From: Herbaspirillum sp. RTI4
GTDB taxonomy: Bacteria; Pseudomonadota; Gammaproteobacteria; Burkholderiales; Burkholderiaceae_D
Direction of reading: 5' to 3'
DNA length: 64,000 nt
Assembly: GCF_034313965.1 (NCBI RefSeq)
Contig: NZ_JAVIWQ010000002.1
Location: 372,001-436,000, forward strand
Positions 41,127 to 50,468 of this stretch are shown one piece after another. How positions within the stretch are numbered: position 1 is the stretch's first letter; every line of letters begins with the position of its first letter. The notes beneath the pieces were generated by a model. That model was given only the letters and a program-made list of their open reading frames with translations, was not told where the DNA came from and did not search any database. Position numbers and translations under genes: made by a program.

Positions 41127-41903
41127 CTAATCTGACGGCAACCAGGTGCGTCTTATCTCATCGGCCAGACCGAACTGAACAACACTGCCATCGAATACCA
41201 GCGCGCCGCGGCCAAGGATCAGCACGCGGTCGGCACTACGCAATGCCAGCGCCTGTTTTTGTTCCATCAATAAAACGGCCAGGCCACGTCGCTTCATTTC
41301 TGCGATGACATCGACAAGCACTTCCAGCAACTGCGGCGCCAGCCCTTCACTTGGCTCATCGATCACAATCGCCAAGGGATTACCGATCAGGCTGCGGAAC
41401 AAGGCCAGCAATTGCTGCTCTCCACCGGACAGCAGGCCAGCACGCACCGAACGTCTCTCGTATAAACGGGGATAGAAGTGATACATCTCCTCCATGCTCC
41501 ATTGAGACACATGCAGGGCATGCGGCACATTGCGGGGTTTCTTTCCGAGCAAGAGATTTTCTTCGACCGTCAAATGGTCAAAAATCATGCGCTGTTCCGG
41601 CACATAAGCGATACCCGCAAGCGCCACCTCATGGGCAGCGCAAGCAATGAGTTCCTTTCCATCCAGCTGCACGCTGCCGCGCCGCTGTTCCAGCAAACCG
41701 GTGATCGCCTGACACAGTGTTGAGCGGCCGGAGCCATTGCGCCCCAGCATCGCGACCACTTCGCCCGCCCGCACTGAAACGCTTACGCCGCGCACCACCT
41801 GCGTCGCGCCATAGCCGGCGCACAAATTGCGAATTTCCAGGCGTACTGGCGGCAGCACGGACGCGGTGGAGAATGTCGGGGCGACCTCAGTTACGGGAAT
41901 CAT
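41127..41903 (-). CDS. Orphan LivF-type ABC ATPase with altered Walker A
   Basis: 258-residue ATP-binding subunit of the branched-chain-amino-acid (HAAT) transporter family. The signature LLSGGEQQLLALFRSL and Walker B LAIVIDEPSEGLAP are intact. Walker A reads LGRNGSGRST (residues 53-62), so the phosphate-binding lysine is arginine 60 (codon CGC). No permease, partner ATPase or binding protein is adjacent. I use ATG at 41903; the frame can extend to a TTG at 41942. The N-terminal 20 residues before RLEIRNLCAGYG are extra relative to the family. ATPase activity is doubtful. Confidence 0.85.
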   Translation of the reverse strand: MIPVTEVAPTFSTASVLPPVRLEIRNLCAGYGATQVVRGVSVSVRAGEVVAMLGRNGSGRSTLCQAITGLLEQRRGSVQLDGKELIACAAHEVALAGIAYVPEQRMIFDHLTVEENLLLGKKPRNVPHALHVSQWSMEEMYHFYPRLYERRSVRAGLLSGGEQQLLALFRSLIGNPLAIVIDEPSEGLAPQLLEVLVDVIAEMKRRGLAVLLMEQKQALALRSADRVLILGRGALVFDGSVVQFGLADEIRRTWLPSD

Positions 41904-42538
41904 GCGCTTGCTCTCTTGAGATACGGACAAATGAAACGTCAACGCGCCCTAGTATACCTCCTGCATTTCACTCGGCACTGACCTGCGCCGTGGCAAGATC
42001 GCTGAAATAACTTGGCATATCGTGCAAATTAAAACGAGCTTGAATCGACCGTTTTACGATACCGTTATGGCAGGCATTCGGTCATCATGAGCGACCGTGC
42101 GACCCCCCTTAGAAAATAGGCGACCTCCCCGTTTAAATTTGACGGAACAAGTTTCTTGAATTTTTCGGGTTGCGAATACGGCAGAAAAAAGTAACAGCGC
42201 TATATTGTCGGCAAAAATGGAAAGACTGCCCTTGCTTACGGGTGTCGTCCATCCAGCAGTATCAAGCCGACCGGGAGCGGCATAAGCATCGACAGAAAAA
42301 TATTAATTTAAGATTTATCCTAGTTGGTTTTACAGATTTGTCTTATGTATCGATATTGCAATTATCGTCATCATAAAATCCCTTTTGCGATTTCTATCGG
42401 CTACGACAAAGGAACCGAGATGCCTGCGACCGAACGTCTGATTATTTCTACAAGCTTTCCACAAGAAAGCCCGTTTTTTTCGAACCAAATACAGCGGCAC
42501 ACCCGCGCTTATCCGACAAACCACAGCGTGCGTCGCCC
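41904..42538. other. Intergenic region upstream of the phosphorelay genes
   Basis: 635 bp without a convincing gene. Short open frames on both strands have no ribosome site or family resemblance. The part from about 42280 to 42390 is A+T-rich and probably holds the promoter of the response regulator gene, but I cannot fix a -10/-35 pair. Confidence 0.55.
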
Positions 42539-43252
42539 ATGACAATGCCACCAGACAATATTCCAGCGCACCCTGTCGGCCATGCCAATCCGCCCATCCG
42601 GGTTCTGATCGCCGACGACCATCAGGTCGTGTTGCTTGGCATCAGCAAGTCGCTGGAAAAACATGGCGATATTGATGTCGTCGCCACCGTGCAAATGGTG
42701 TCCGAACTGATGGCAGCGCTGGAGGCATCCACTTATAACGTCTTGCTGTGCGACTACTCGTTTTGCGGCAGCGACCAGCCGGATGGATTGCCCATGTTGC
42801 AACGCATCCGCAAACATTATCCTGACATGAAAATCATCCTGCTGACTTCGCATGACGACATGACCGTCGTCGAGCATGTCATGAAGCTGGGCGTGACAGG
42901 ATTCCTCAGCAAACGCAGCGGCGATTTTTCGGAATTGCCAAACATCGTTCGCAAGGCAATGCAAGGTGAGCGCTACATCGACCCGCAAACCTCGCAGGCA
43001 ATGTCCGCCCACTTCCGCGCCTCATCGACCGAAAAAGCTGGAGATGGCGGCAACACCGGACTATCCTTGCATGAACTAGAGATCGTCCGTTTTTTCACCG
43101 GCGGCATGACGCTGAGTGAAATTGCGCAGATGACGCAACATAGTCTGAAGACCGTGATTGCCGGCAAGCAATCGGCCATGCAAAAGCTCGGCGCCAGAAG
43201 CGATATCGAATTGCTTTCAAGCTTCAAACTATTGACCCAAAACCAACACTAA
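42539..43252 (+). CDS. NarL/FixJ-type response regulator, RcsB-like
   Basis: 237-residue regulator: receiver domain about 19-145 with the acidic pair IADDHQ and phospho-acceptor Asp72 in LLCDYSF, and a LuxR-type helix-turn-helix about 170-230. The output segment KTVIAGKQSAMQKLGARSDIELLSSF closely resembles the RcsB DNA-recognition region, including the KxSAMxKLG pattern. Asp72 is followed by an inserted loop (CGSDQPDGLPML), also as in RcsB. ATG at 42539 has no clear ribosome site; Met3 at 42545 is an alternative. It is followed 124 bp later by the hybrid kinase gene, its likely partner. Confidence 0.9.
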   Translation: MTMPPDNIPAHPVGHANPPIRVLIADDHQVVLLGISKSLEKHGDIDVVATVQMVSELMAALEASTYNVLLCDYSFCGSDQPDGLPMLQRIRKHYPDMKIILLTSHDDMTVVEHVMKLGVTGFLSKRSGDFSELPNIVRKAMQGERYIDPQTSQAMSAHFRASSTEKAGDGGNTGLSLHELEIVRFFTGGMTLSEIAQMTQHSLKTVIAGKQSAMQKLGARSDIELLSSFKLLTQNQH

Positions 43253-43376
43253 GGCTTTCTGCAGGCGCACAGCGCCCAGTTCCCAGGTGTGAAAACTTAC
43301 CGCTCCGAATTGCCGCCCCTCACCAGGAAACGCACACGCACGCCGAAACAATCGGCCACCAGAAAACCATCTTTCA

Positions 43377-46300
43377 ATGTGGAAAAACATGAAGCATCAC
43401 ATCATCGAGATGCCCAATCGCTACGACCGCAAAGTGCTCTATGTAGGCGCACTGATACTGACACTGGCCATTCTTTTGCTGGGCTTCCTCGATGGCAGGG
43501 TGCGGATCGAATCCCAACTGGATGAGCAACGCGATATTTTCATTGCCCAACGCGAACGCGTCAAAAACGAAACCGACCGCATCATTATTGAAATGACGCA
43601 ATTAGTGGAGTTTTACGAACACACCTGGGACCTGCATGAGCTGGACGATGTCCCTGTCAGCAAATATCAACAGGCCTTGCTTGCCGACCCATCAGGACTA
43701 GAAACGGAGCCCGATCTCACCGTCGTCCCTTACTCGCTGGTCAGCTCACTCACCCGCCCGGAAGACAAGCCGCGGCTCGCCACCTATCTGCGTATCCTGC
43801 GCGCCTATTCCCCCGCCCCCGCGGTACGCATGCGTGACAAGGGCACCGTCTTCGGCGGATTTTTCTACACGACCGAAGGCGATTTCCTGGCGACGATTCC
43901 GCCGCTCGGCGAGCAAGCACGCAAGATCATTCGCGCCGACAACAACATCAAGGCCTTTATTGCCGACCACATTTCGGCCATAGACGCTTACCTGTCGACT
44001 ATTTCGCCGGACGTCCTGAAGGTACATCGCGTTGTTTCCATTCCGGTTTTATTTGACCCTGAAACAGGCGAAAAAGCCTCCTATCTGGCCGCGCCTATAT
44101 TCCATAATAAAGTCAGGGTTGGGGCGATCGTCGTACGCACTTCAGATCACAAAATCGCGGAATTATTTTCCACAAAAAACATGCAGGAAGGTTTTTTCAT
44201 CGTCCGGGCAGAGGGAGAGCACTGGACACCAGTCGATGCCGCCAATAACAACATCGAGCGATGGAGCGATGTGCTGAAAAATGCCGATGATGTTTTCAGG
44301 CAGACCGGTACCCAGCTTCAGTTCACCCATCGCGGATCGAACACGCTGATTACGCAAAGACTTCCCGATCTGAACTGGATTGCCGTTTATATTTTCAACT
44401 GGAAATCAGCGCTGCTTTCCCCTCACAGCGCCTTGCTACCCACACTGATCGGCACGCTGTTACTGCTGCTGCTGGTCTGGGCTGCGGTCCTGTTTTTCGA
44501 TCGCCACACGCTCAAACCAATGACCTTGAAATCCAAACTCTTGGCCGAGAGTGAGGCTTTCAATCGTATCGTGGTGGCGTCCGCCCCGGTCGGGCTGAGC
44601 GTCGTCGACCCTATCGATTTCTCTATCGTCGTGCAAAACAGCATCGCCCGGGATTTGCTTGAATCCCAACCGGAAAATGGCAGCGCCTTCTATCGGGAAC
44701 TGATATACCGCGATACCCGGGCCGGCATGATCCCGGTCGCTGACAGCGGGACGCAAGAGAATGTCATTATCGGTCCGAACGGCGAACGCATTGAAATCGA
44801 AACGGTGATGTCCTGGACCCGCTTGCGCAACCGTAATGTGATCCTGTTTTCACTCACCAACATTAGCCAGCGCAAACAAACCGAACGCTTGCTGGAAAAT
44901 GCGAAAAAAACTTCCGACCAGGCCAGCCAGGCAAAATCGCTCTTCCTCGCGGCAATGAGTCATGAAATCCGCACGCCACTCCACGGCGCATTAGGCAATC
45001 TGGAACTGCTGGCGCGGGATCGTGAACTGCTTCCTGGTCAAAGGATGCGGGTGGACATCATCCGTCACTCCTTCGATGCGCTGCTCAATCTGATCAACGA
45101 TATTCTCGATTTATCGAAGGTAGAAGCGCATGAGCTGAAACTAGCCGCCCGGCCGTTCCACATCGTCGAGCTACTGGAAAATTGCACGCAGACTTTTGCA
45201 GCCCTCATCAACGACAAAAACATCCGGCTCTATTGTGTGTTTCTCTCGCCATTCCCGCAGGCGCTGATTGGCGATAGCCATAGAATCACGCAAATTCTGA
45301 TGAATCTGCTGAGTAACGCCGCCAAATTTACCGCTGCAGGCTCGATCACCATCAGCGCTCAGAGCATCAGCGAAAATGGCCAGAACTGGTTACGCTTGCA
45401 AATCTCGGACTCCGGCTGCGGCATGTCAGCAGAAGACATAAAACGGATTTTTCAACCGTTCACCCAGGTAGGCCAGTCGGCACACAGCAACAAGGGTACC
45501 GGCCTTGGACTGGCCTTATGCAAAAGCCTCACGGAGTTAATGCATGGCCACATCAGAGTCGAAAGTGAAACCTCCATCGGCAGCATCTTCACCATCGATC
45601 TCCCGCTGCTCATTGATCTTGAAGCCGTCGCCTCACCTCCGCTGCCAATGCGTCCCAACCTGCGCATCGTCGTGGTTTGCGAACATATTTTCTGGCGCAG
45701 GTCGCTCGTGCTCCAGCTTGGCCAGTGGGGCTTGCATGCGGTCGGCATCAACACCTTGCAACAGCTCGACAACGAGGCGCTGGAAACGCCGACTCTCCTG
45801 TTATTCGCCGCCTATACCAGCATCACCGATGTGCAAGAAGCCGCATTGGCACCCACGTTGGAACCCTCGTCGGAACTCTCGCTGGAACTCTCCTCAAGCG
45901 ATCCCCGTTTGATCGGACAGATGCTCATCTCGCCGCGGGGTCCGCTGTACCCTGAAACGATAAACGGCGTGACCTATATCAGCGCCTTCGCCTCAAAAAC
46001 ATTCCAGGCGGCGATCTTTGCCATGATCGATGGCAAATCGATGGCACCACAATTGCCGCCTCCTGAACAGGACGATCTCGACGCCGAGCGCGCGCAGTTC
46101 TCCATCCTGGTTGCTGAAGACGATGTGGTCAATAGCAAGCTGATCCACAATCAACTCAATGCCTGCGGCTATACCAACTCGATTCTGGCAAAGGACGGCG
46201 TAATAGCAGTCGCTATCTGGGAACGGCAACCGGTTGATCTGGTCATCACGGATCTGGGCATGCCCAATATGGATGGCATCGAATTACTGTTCGCTTTGCG

Positions 46301-46850
46301 CGCACGGGGAGCAACGATACCCATTCTGGCGATGACGGCATCGGCCCAGCAAGATCTGGGCGCAGGATTAAGCGCCTTTACGCAGTCGATGCATAAGCCA
46401 GTGACGATTGACCAGCTTCGCGCCACACTGGACCGCTATCTGTTGAAAATAGAACCGGCGGCATCTGCCGTGAACGTGACTACCGTCAGCCATGCACCAC
46501 GCATCATTCATCAGGATTTGAAAGATGCCTTTACCGAATGCTGGCAACAGGATCGCGCCGGCTTGGTACAGGCTCTGGAAGCGCAAGATGCCGACAGCTT
46601 CGACAATCGGCTGCACAAGGTCTACGGCGCGCTCTGCATTCTCAACGAAACACAAGCTGCCGATACTTGCCAGACGCTGAAAAACCGATGCGCTGAAAAA
46701 GGCATTGTGGCGTGCGAAAGTGCCTGCCACCATTTCCTTGAAATTATCGACACTATTTTCAAACGCTATCAGGCCTCTGCCGCGTCACCCGATCAGTCCG
46801 GTTCTGGCGACGCATCAGCGACACCCGATAACGCGCCTACCGTCTTTTAA
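43377..46850 (+). CDS. Hybrid sensor histidine kinase with receiver and Hpt domains (RcsC/BvgS-like)
   Basis: 1157-residue inner-membrane sensor. Order: transmembrane segment about 20-38, a large periplasmic sensor about 40-350, second transmembrane segment 353-373, a PAS-like domain about 390-500, HisKA with phospho-acceptor His529 in AMSHEIRTPLH, and a HATPase domain about 640-765 (LLSNAAKFT; ISDSGCGMS; GTGLGLALCKSL). A linker of about 140 residues follows (RcsC-ABL-like position), then a receiver about 908-1025 with Asp959 in VITDLGMPNMDG, and an Hpt domain about 1045-1135. The Hpt His1080 is in LHKVYGALCIL, where the usual HxxKG lysine is tyrosine. A complete His-Asp-His-Asp relay with the upstream regulator is likely. 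Confidence 0.92.
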   Translation: MWKNMKHHIIEMPNRYDRKVLYVGALILTLAILLLGFLDGRVRIESQLDEQRDIFIAQRERVKNETDRIIIEMTQLVEFYEHTWDLHELDDVPVSKYQQALLADPSGLETEPDLTVVPYSLVSSLTRPEDKPRLATYLRILRAYSPAPAVRMRDKGTVFGGFFYTTEGDFLATIPPLGEQARKIIRADNNIKAFIADHISAIDAYLSTISPDVLKVHRVVSIPVLFDPETGEKASYLAAPIFHNKVRVGAIVVRTSDHKIAELFSTKNMQEGFFIVRAEGEHWTPVDAANNNIERWSDVLKNADDVFRQTGTQLQFTHRGSNTLITQRLPDLNWIAVYIFNWKSALLSPHSALLPTLIGTLLLLLLVWAAVLFFDRHTLKPMTLKSKLLAESEAFNRIVVASAPVGLSVVDPIDFSIVVQNSIARDLLESQPENGSAFYRELIYRDTRAGMIPVADSGTQENVIIGPNGERIEIETVMSWTRLRNRNVILFSLTNISQRKQTERLLENAKKTSDQASQAKSLFLAAMSHEIRTPLHGALGNLELLARDRELLPGQRMRVDIIRHSFDALLNLINDILDLSKVEAHELKLAARPFHIVELLENCTQTFAALINDKNIRLYCVFLSPFPQALIGDSHRITQILMNLLSNAAKFTAAGSITISAQSISENGQNWLRLQISDSGCGMSAEDIKRIFQPFTQVGQSAHSNKGTGLGLALCKSLTELMHGHIRVESETSIGSIFTIDLPLLIDLEAVASPPLPMRPNLRIVVVCEHIFWRRSLVLQLGQWGLHAVGINTLQQLDNEALETPTLLLFAAYTSITDVQEAALAPTLEPSSELSLELSSSDPRLIGQMLISPRGPLYPETINGVTYISAFASKTFQAAIFAMIDGKSMAPQLPPPEQDDLDAERAQFSILVAEDDVVNSKLIHNQLNACGYTNSILAKDGVIAVAIWERQPVDLVITDLGMPNMDGIELLFALRARGATIPILAMTASAQQDLGAGLSAFTQSMHKPVTIDQLRATLDRYLLKIEPAASAVNVTTVSHAPRIIHQDLKDAFTECWQQDRAGLVQALEAQDADSFDNRLHKVYGALCILNETQAADTCQTLKNRCAEKGIVACESACHHFLEIIDTIFKRYQASAASPDQSGSGDASATPDNAPTVF

Positions 46851-46918
46851 TTTAGGGCGCTGTGAATCATCAGCTTCGAATCTGCTGCCCGGCACACGCA
46901 CACTCCGGGCGACGCCTC

Positions 46919-48535
46919 TTACGCTGCACTTGTGTCGCGCCCACCACTACCCGGCGACGCCTTTGATTGACCAGAACCGCTCGCTGACGGCAACCATGCC
47001 GAAAGCGCCAGCAAAGACATGGGCTCGGCAAATAAAGAACCCTGCCCGAATTTCACCCCTCTGCTACGCAGGTAGCCGGCCTGGCATTCGTTTTCCACGC
47101 CCTCTGTCACCAGTTTCAGATTCAGCTGCCGACCAAGGCTAATGATGGCGTTGAGTACGGGCATCTCGGTCGTCTCATCGGCAATCATGGATAAAAACCG
47201 CTTGTTGATTTTCAGCACATCCACGCGATACTTCTCCAGATAATCGAGTGTGCTGTGACCGGTTCCAAAATCATCGATGGCAATTTTCATCCCCATCGAC
47301 TGCAAGACCCGCATATTCATCAGCAACAATTTGCTTTCCAATAAAGGCTTGCGCTCTGTCATTTCGAGACAAAAATGCAACTTCTTCGTCTCCAGTCCCG
47401 CCATGAAACTTTCCATATCCGTGATGATGACGTTGTCGCAAATATGTTCTGCCATCACATTCAAATGGAGTGTAAATCCAACCGGCAATTTCACCTCAAG
47501 CAAGTCGCGCCGTACCAGCGTGAGCATGTGCTGAATCAGCTTGACGGCTAATTGATTATTCTCCGCAACGCGCATGAACACATCCTGCGTCACCGTCTTG
47601 TAAACCGGATGATTCCAGCACATCAAGGCTTCCGCCCCGGCGCAACGGCTGGTCTCCAGATCAATCACCGGTTGGTACACCATATGGAATTGACCGAGCG
47701 CCATGCCGCGTCGGATCTCCGCAGCCATGGAAGTGCGCTGCCGGTAAAAACGGTGCGCAAGATACGCTGCCAGCAAGCTTAACAACAGCATGTAAGGCGC
47801 ATAGTGCGGCAACAGCTCTTTCTGATAACGATTGGCCAGACCCCGCTGAACTCTGGTCTCAATGGCGACCGGATAGGAAGAGGATTGCGACACGTCGTAT
47901 AGCTCTGAATAACTGGCGGATTCTGTCAGACTGCTGTCACTCACGATATGCGCCGGACTACCCTCTATCTTCAGCGCCGTCAGATAACTCCCACCCTGCC
48001 CGGCCGCACTCATCGCATCCAGCAGGTACTGCCCATCCACCACGACCAGCACGCCCCTGCCCTTGCTCAATCCTAGCGAAACCACGATGGCCGGCCGGTC
48101 AGGCACCAGAGGCGTTCCTTTGACCATATAAAAATTTCTGCCAACGGGCAAGTCAGTAACCCAAGGCAAAATTTCTTTCAATGGCTGATCGATGACAGCG
48201 ACTGCCGACGAGCAATACACGCGATTATCTTTGACCAGCCACAGTGTGCGGTAGTAAGGCTGCAAGGTTCCTTCTGGCTGCAACCGCTGCTGTGCATAGG
48301 AGCAACTGGTGCCAACAAGCGACGCCAGGGAGTTCGACATCGTCACCGCTTTGTCGAGAATCGCATCAGACTGTCTAAGCACAAACCGGCTGGAACTGGA
48401 AACCTCGGTTGCTATATGACGGTCTGCGTCGGCGATCAATAATTGCCAGAGGATCAGCAACGGCGCAAAGGCAAACGCCAGCATCAGCAATACACGTTTT
48501 GCCTGCTCTTGATGAGTATGAATTAGCTTAAACAT
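46919..48535 (-). CDS. c-di-GMP phosphodiesterase with CSS sensor domain and EAL domain
   Basis: 538-residue membrane protein: transmembrane segment about 15-33, a periplasmic CSS-motif domain about 35-243 (Cys78, and Cys108-Ser-Ser in RVYCSSA), second transmembrane segment 245-263, then a cytoplasmic EAL domain about 275-515. Catalytic residues are kept: EAL at 302-304, LNVMAE, EMTER, DDFGTG at 421-426, Lys442, EGVE and QGSLFAEP. Two changes are unusual: EALMC has Cys for the common Arg, and KIN has Asn for Asp. In CSS-EAL proteins the paired cysteines control activity through periplasmic redox state. It is convergent with the kinase gene. Confidence 0.93.
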   Translation of the reverse strand: MFKLIHTHQEQAKRVLLMLAFAFAPLLILWQLLIADADRHIATEVSSSSRFVLRQSDAILDKAVTMSNSLASLVGTSCSYAQQRLQPEGTLQPYYRTLWLVKDNRVYCSSAVAVIDQPLKEILPWVTDLPVGRNFYMVKGTPLVPDRPAIVVSLGLSKGRGVLVVVDGQYLLDAMSAAGQGGSYLTALKIEGSPAHIVSDSSLTESASYSELYDVSQSSSYPVAIETRVQRGLANRYQKELLPHYAPYMLLLSLLAAYLAHRFYRQRTSMAAEIRRGMALGQFHMVYQPVIDLETSRCAGAEALMCWNHPVYKTVTQDVFMRVAENNQLAVKLIQHMLTLVRRDLLEVKLPVGFTLHLNVMAEHICDNVIITDMESFMAGLETKKLHFCLEMTERKPLLESKLLLMNMRVLQSMGMKIAIDDFGTGHSTLDYLEKYRVDVLKINKRFLSMIADETTEMPVLNAIISLGRQLNLKLVTEGVENECQAGYLRSRGVKFGQGSLFAEPMSLLALSAWLPSASGSGQSKASPGSGGRDTSAA

Positions 48536-48976
48536 GGATATTTTGTTTCATTAAAAGACAAGCACCGATCATCCGCCTTGGTACCTATGCCGGGTAACTC
48601 CAGTTATTCATCGACAATTTCACCGTCGGAAATCCATATAAAACACCGCTGTTCCGGGAGTCTGCCGAAACTATTTTTAGGGTTTTACAATTTCTATTTG
48701 TATCGCAGAATGCACTCGCAATTTATAGCATGCGAGTAGCCTCTGCGCAGTAGAAAAACAGGGGGGTTCACCATTTTTTAAGTGGAATAGAGGAGATTTT
48801 TCTAGTCGAAATACGCCTCGCACACCTGTCTTGCGACAACATTTCTGAAATACCAACAGAGAATCGCACAGCGCTTTTCTTTCGCACTGGACTGAAAAAC
48901 AAGGAGATACAAAACCCCGCATCAGACGTCGGCAAGCGGCTTCGCTCAGAGAACCGTTTTTATCAGCACGTTCAGA
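48536..48976. other. Intergenic region, nothing recognised
   Basis: 441 bp between the CSS-EAL gene (start at 48535) and the stop of the sugar-acid kinase gene. No gene, hairpin terminator or repeat that I can support; it should hold the promoter of the EAL gene on the minus strand. Confidence 0.55.
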
Positions 48977-50347
48977 TCAAGCGCCCAAAGTAAAACCGTC
49001 CCGCGCCAGACCGTACAGCGCATCGCTGCCGACCTGTCCGCCCTTGAGCAAAACTTGCACGCCATCGACCACGGCATCGTCCGCCAGAATGCGGCAGAAA
49101 TGGGCGTTTTGCGCATAATGGCTGGCATGTACCGCCAGCGCGCGCGCGCCCAGATGACGCATCGTGAAACTGGAAGAGTCGCCCCCGGCAACCACCAATC
49201 GGCGCACACCGGCACGCTCTATCGCCGCACGCAACAGCCGGGCATACAGTGCCCCGAACCGGTTCGCCAATTCCGCTGCGCCTATGCCCAGTCGCTCCAG
49301 CTTGATGCGGCTTGGTTCCAGAGAAGGATCGTCCAGTCCCCGCGCCGTATACACCACCACGCTGCGGCCACGCTGCAATGCCGCGACGACCTGATTTTCG
49401 ATGGCGGACAACGCACTCCCATCCGACTCCTGCCTCAGCACCACATCAACGGAAATACGCAGGCATTCGAATCCGGCTTGCTCGGCCCAGTCGATCTGTG
49501 CGGCCGATTGCGGCGAGCAACTGCCCGATACCACGAGTATTTTTTCACAAGCCGCCAAATGCTGAGGCGCACTAGCGGCCTGTTGGCCCACTTTATTTTT
49601 CAGATAATTGCCGACGCCGAAAGCAAAGCCTTGCGCGGCCACCGCCGTTACCTGCCTTTGCTGCGCCAGCTCCCAAATGCTGCCGGCAGCCGTCGTCAAT
49701 TGCTGTTCCGAATAGGTATCGAACACCGCGGTGTCCGACTCTTGCGCCAGCTGACGCCCCAATCCGGCGGGATCGGACTGCCACTGATCCAGCTCCGGCA
49801 AATCGACCAGCCGCGCCACATCGAAACCTTGCGACTGAAGCAGCAAGCGGATATCCGCTTGACTCATCGGCGTAACCGGATGGCGCGACATGGTCGGATG
49901 GCGATCCAGGCGATAAATGCCGTCTTTGGCCCGTGCAAAATGATTGCCGAACAAAGTGTAGCGGCCGAATTCCGGCGCAGCGGCAAGCACAGGTACATGG
50001 CTGTCCGGCCATACCGACCGCATGAGCCGCGCCGCTTCGCCCAGACTGCCAATGGACGGCGTGGAATCGAGCGTGGAGCAGCATTTGTATTGAATTAACG
50101 GTAACTGCAGTTGCTGAAAACTGCGCAACACGGGCAGCACTTCCGCCGCCATGTCCACCACATTCATCGAACGTGCGGTACCCGCCACGCCGATGACGTC
50201 ATATTCCGCAGCGGCTTGGCGCAAGGCCGCCGGTTCAGGATTGGAAAAATACAGCAACGTACGCAAGCCGTGACGATGATATTGCGCCGCATTGTCCGAC
50301 GCGCCGGTAAAGTCGTCGCCGTAAAATCCTATTTTTGTTTTGATCAT
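48977..50347 (-). CDS. Four-carbon acid sugar kinase family protein (DUF1537/OtnK-like)
   Basis: 456-residue kinase of the family that phosphorylates erythronate, threonate or related four-carbon sugar acids. The N-terminal domain opens KIGFYGDDFTGASDNAAQ with the family GDDxTGA motif, and the C-terminal domain has the nucleotide-binding ILVVSGSCSPQSAAQI and VVAGGDSSSFTMRHLGARAL. ATG at 50347 is the family-consistent start; the frame open to 50518 adds a tail unlike the family. The usual partners (PdxA2-type dehydrogenase, OtnC-type aldolase) are not adjacent. It lies 121 bp downstream of the enoyl-CoA isomerase gene and could be a late member of that transcript. Confidence 0.88.
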   Translation of the reverse strand: MIKTKIGFYGDDFTGASDNAAQYHRHGLRTLLYFSNPEPAALRQAAAEYDVIGVAGTARSMNVVDMAAEVLPVLRSFQQLQLPLIQYKCCSTLDSTPSIGSLGEAARLMRSVWPDSHVPVLAAAPEFGRYTLFGNHFARAKDGIYRLDRHPTMSRHPVTPMSQADIRLLLQSQGFDVARLVDLPELDQWQSDPAGLGRQLAQESDTAVFDTYSEQQLTTAAGSIWELAQQRQVTAVAAQGFAFGVGNYLKNKVGQQAASAPQHLAACEKILVVSGSCSPQSAAQIDWAEQAGFECLRISVDVVLRQESDGSALSAIENQVVAALQRGRSVVVYTARGLDDPSLEPSRIKLERLGIGAAELANRFGALYARLLRAAIERAGVRRLVVAGGDSSSFTMRHLGARALAVHASHYAQNAHFCRILADDAVVDGVQVLLKGGQVGSDALYGLARDGFTLGA

Positions 50348-50468
50348 TCTTATTTTTGCAGCCGCCGCGTGGGCGGCGTGCGTGTCTCCTGCGAGGTGGG
50401 TGGATTCCTTGGTTTCCAAGGGAAAAATATCATACCCTATCCCCGCCCGAGAACGGCAACCCCTACTG

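Noticed and set aside
42170..42551. Small genes in the gap before the RcsB-like gene
   Set aside because: Short frames on both strands without ribosome sites, domains or plausible composition.
50407..50421. CCTTGG-TTT-CCAAGG hairpin as a terminator of the isomerase transcript
   Set aside because: Only six base pairs and no T-run in the direction of transcription.
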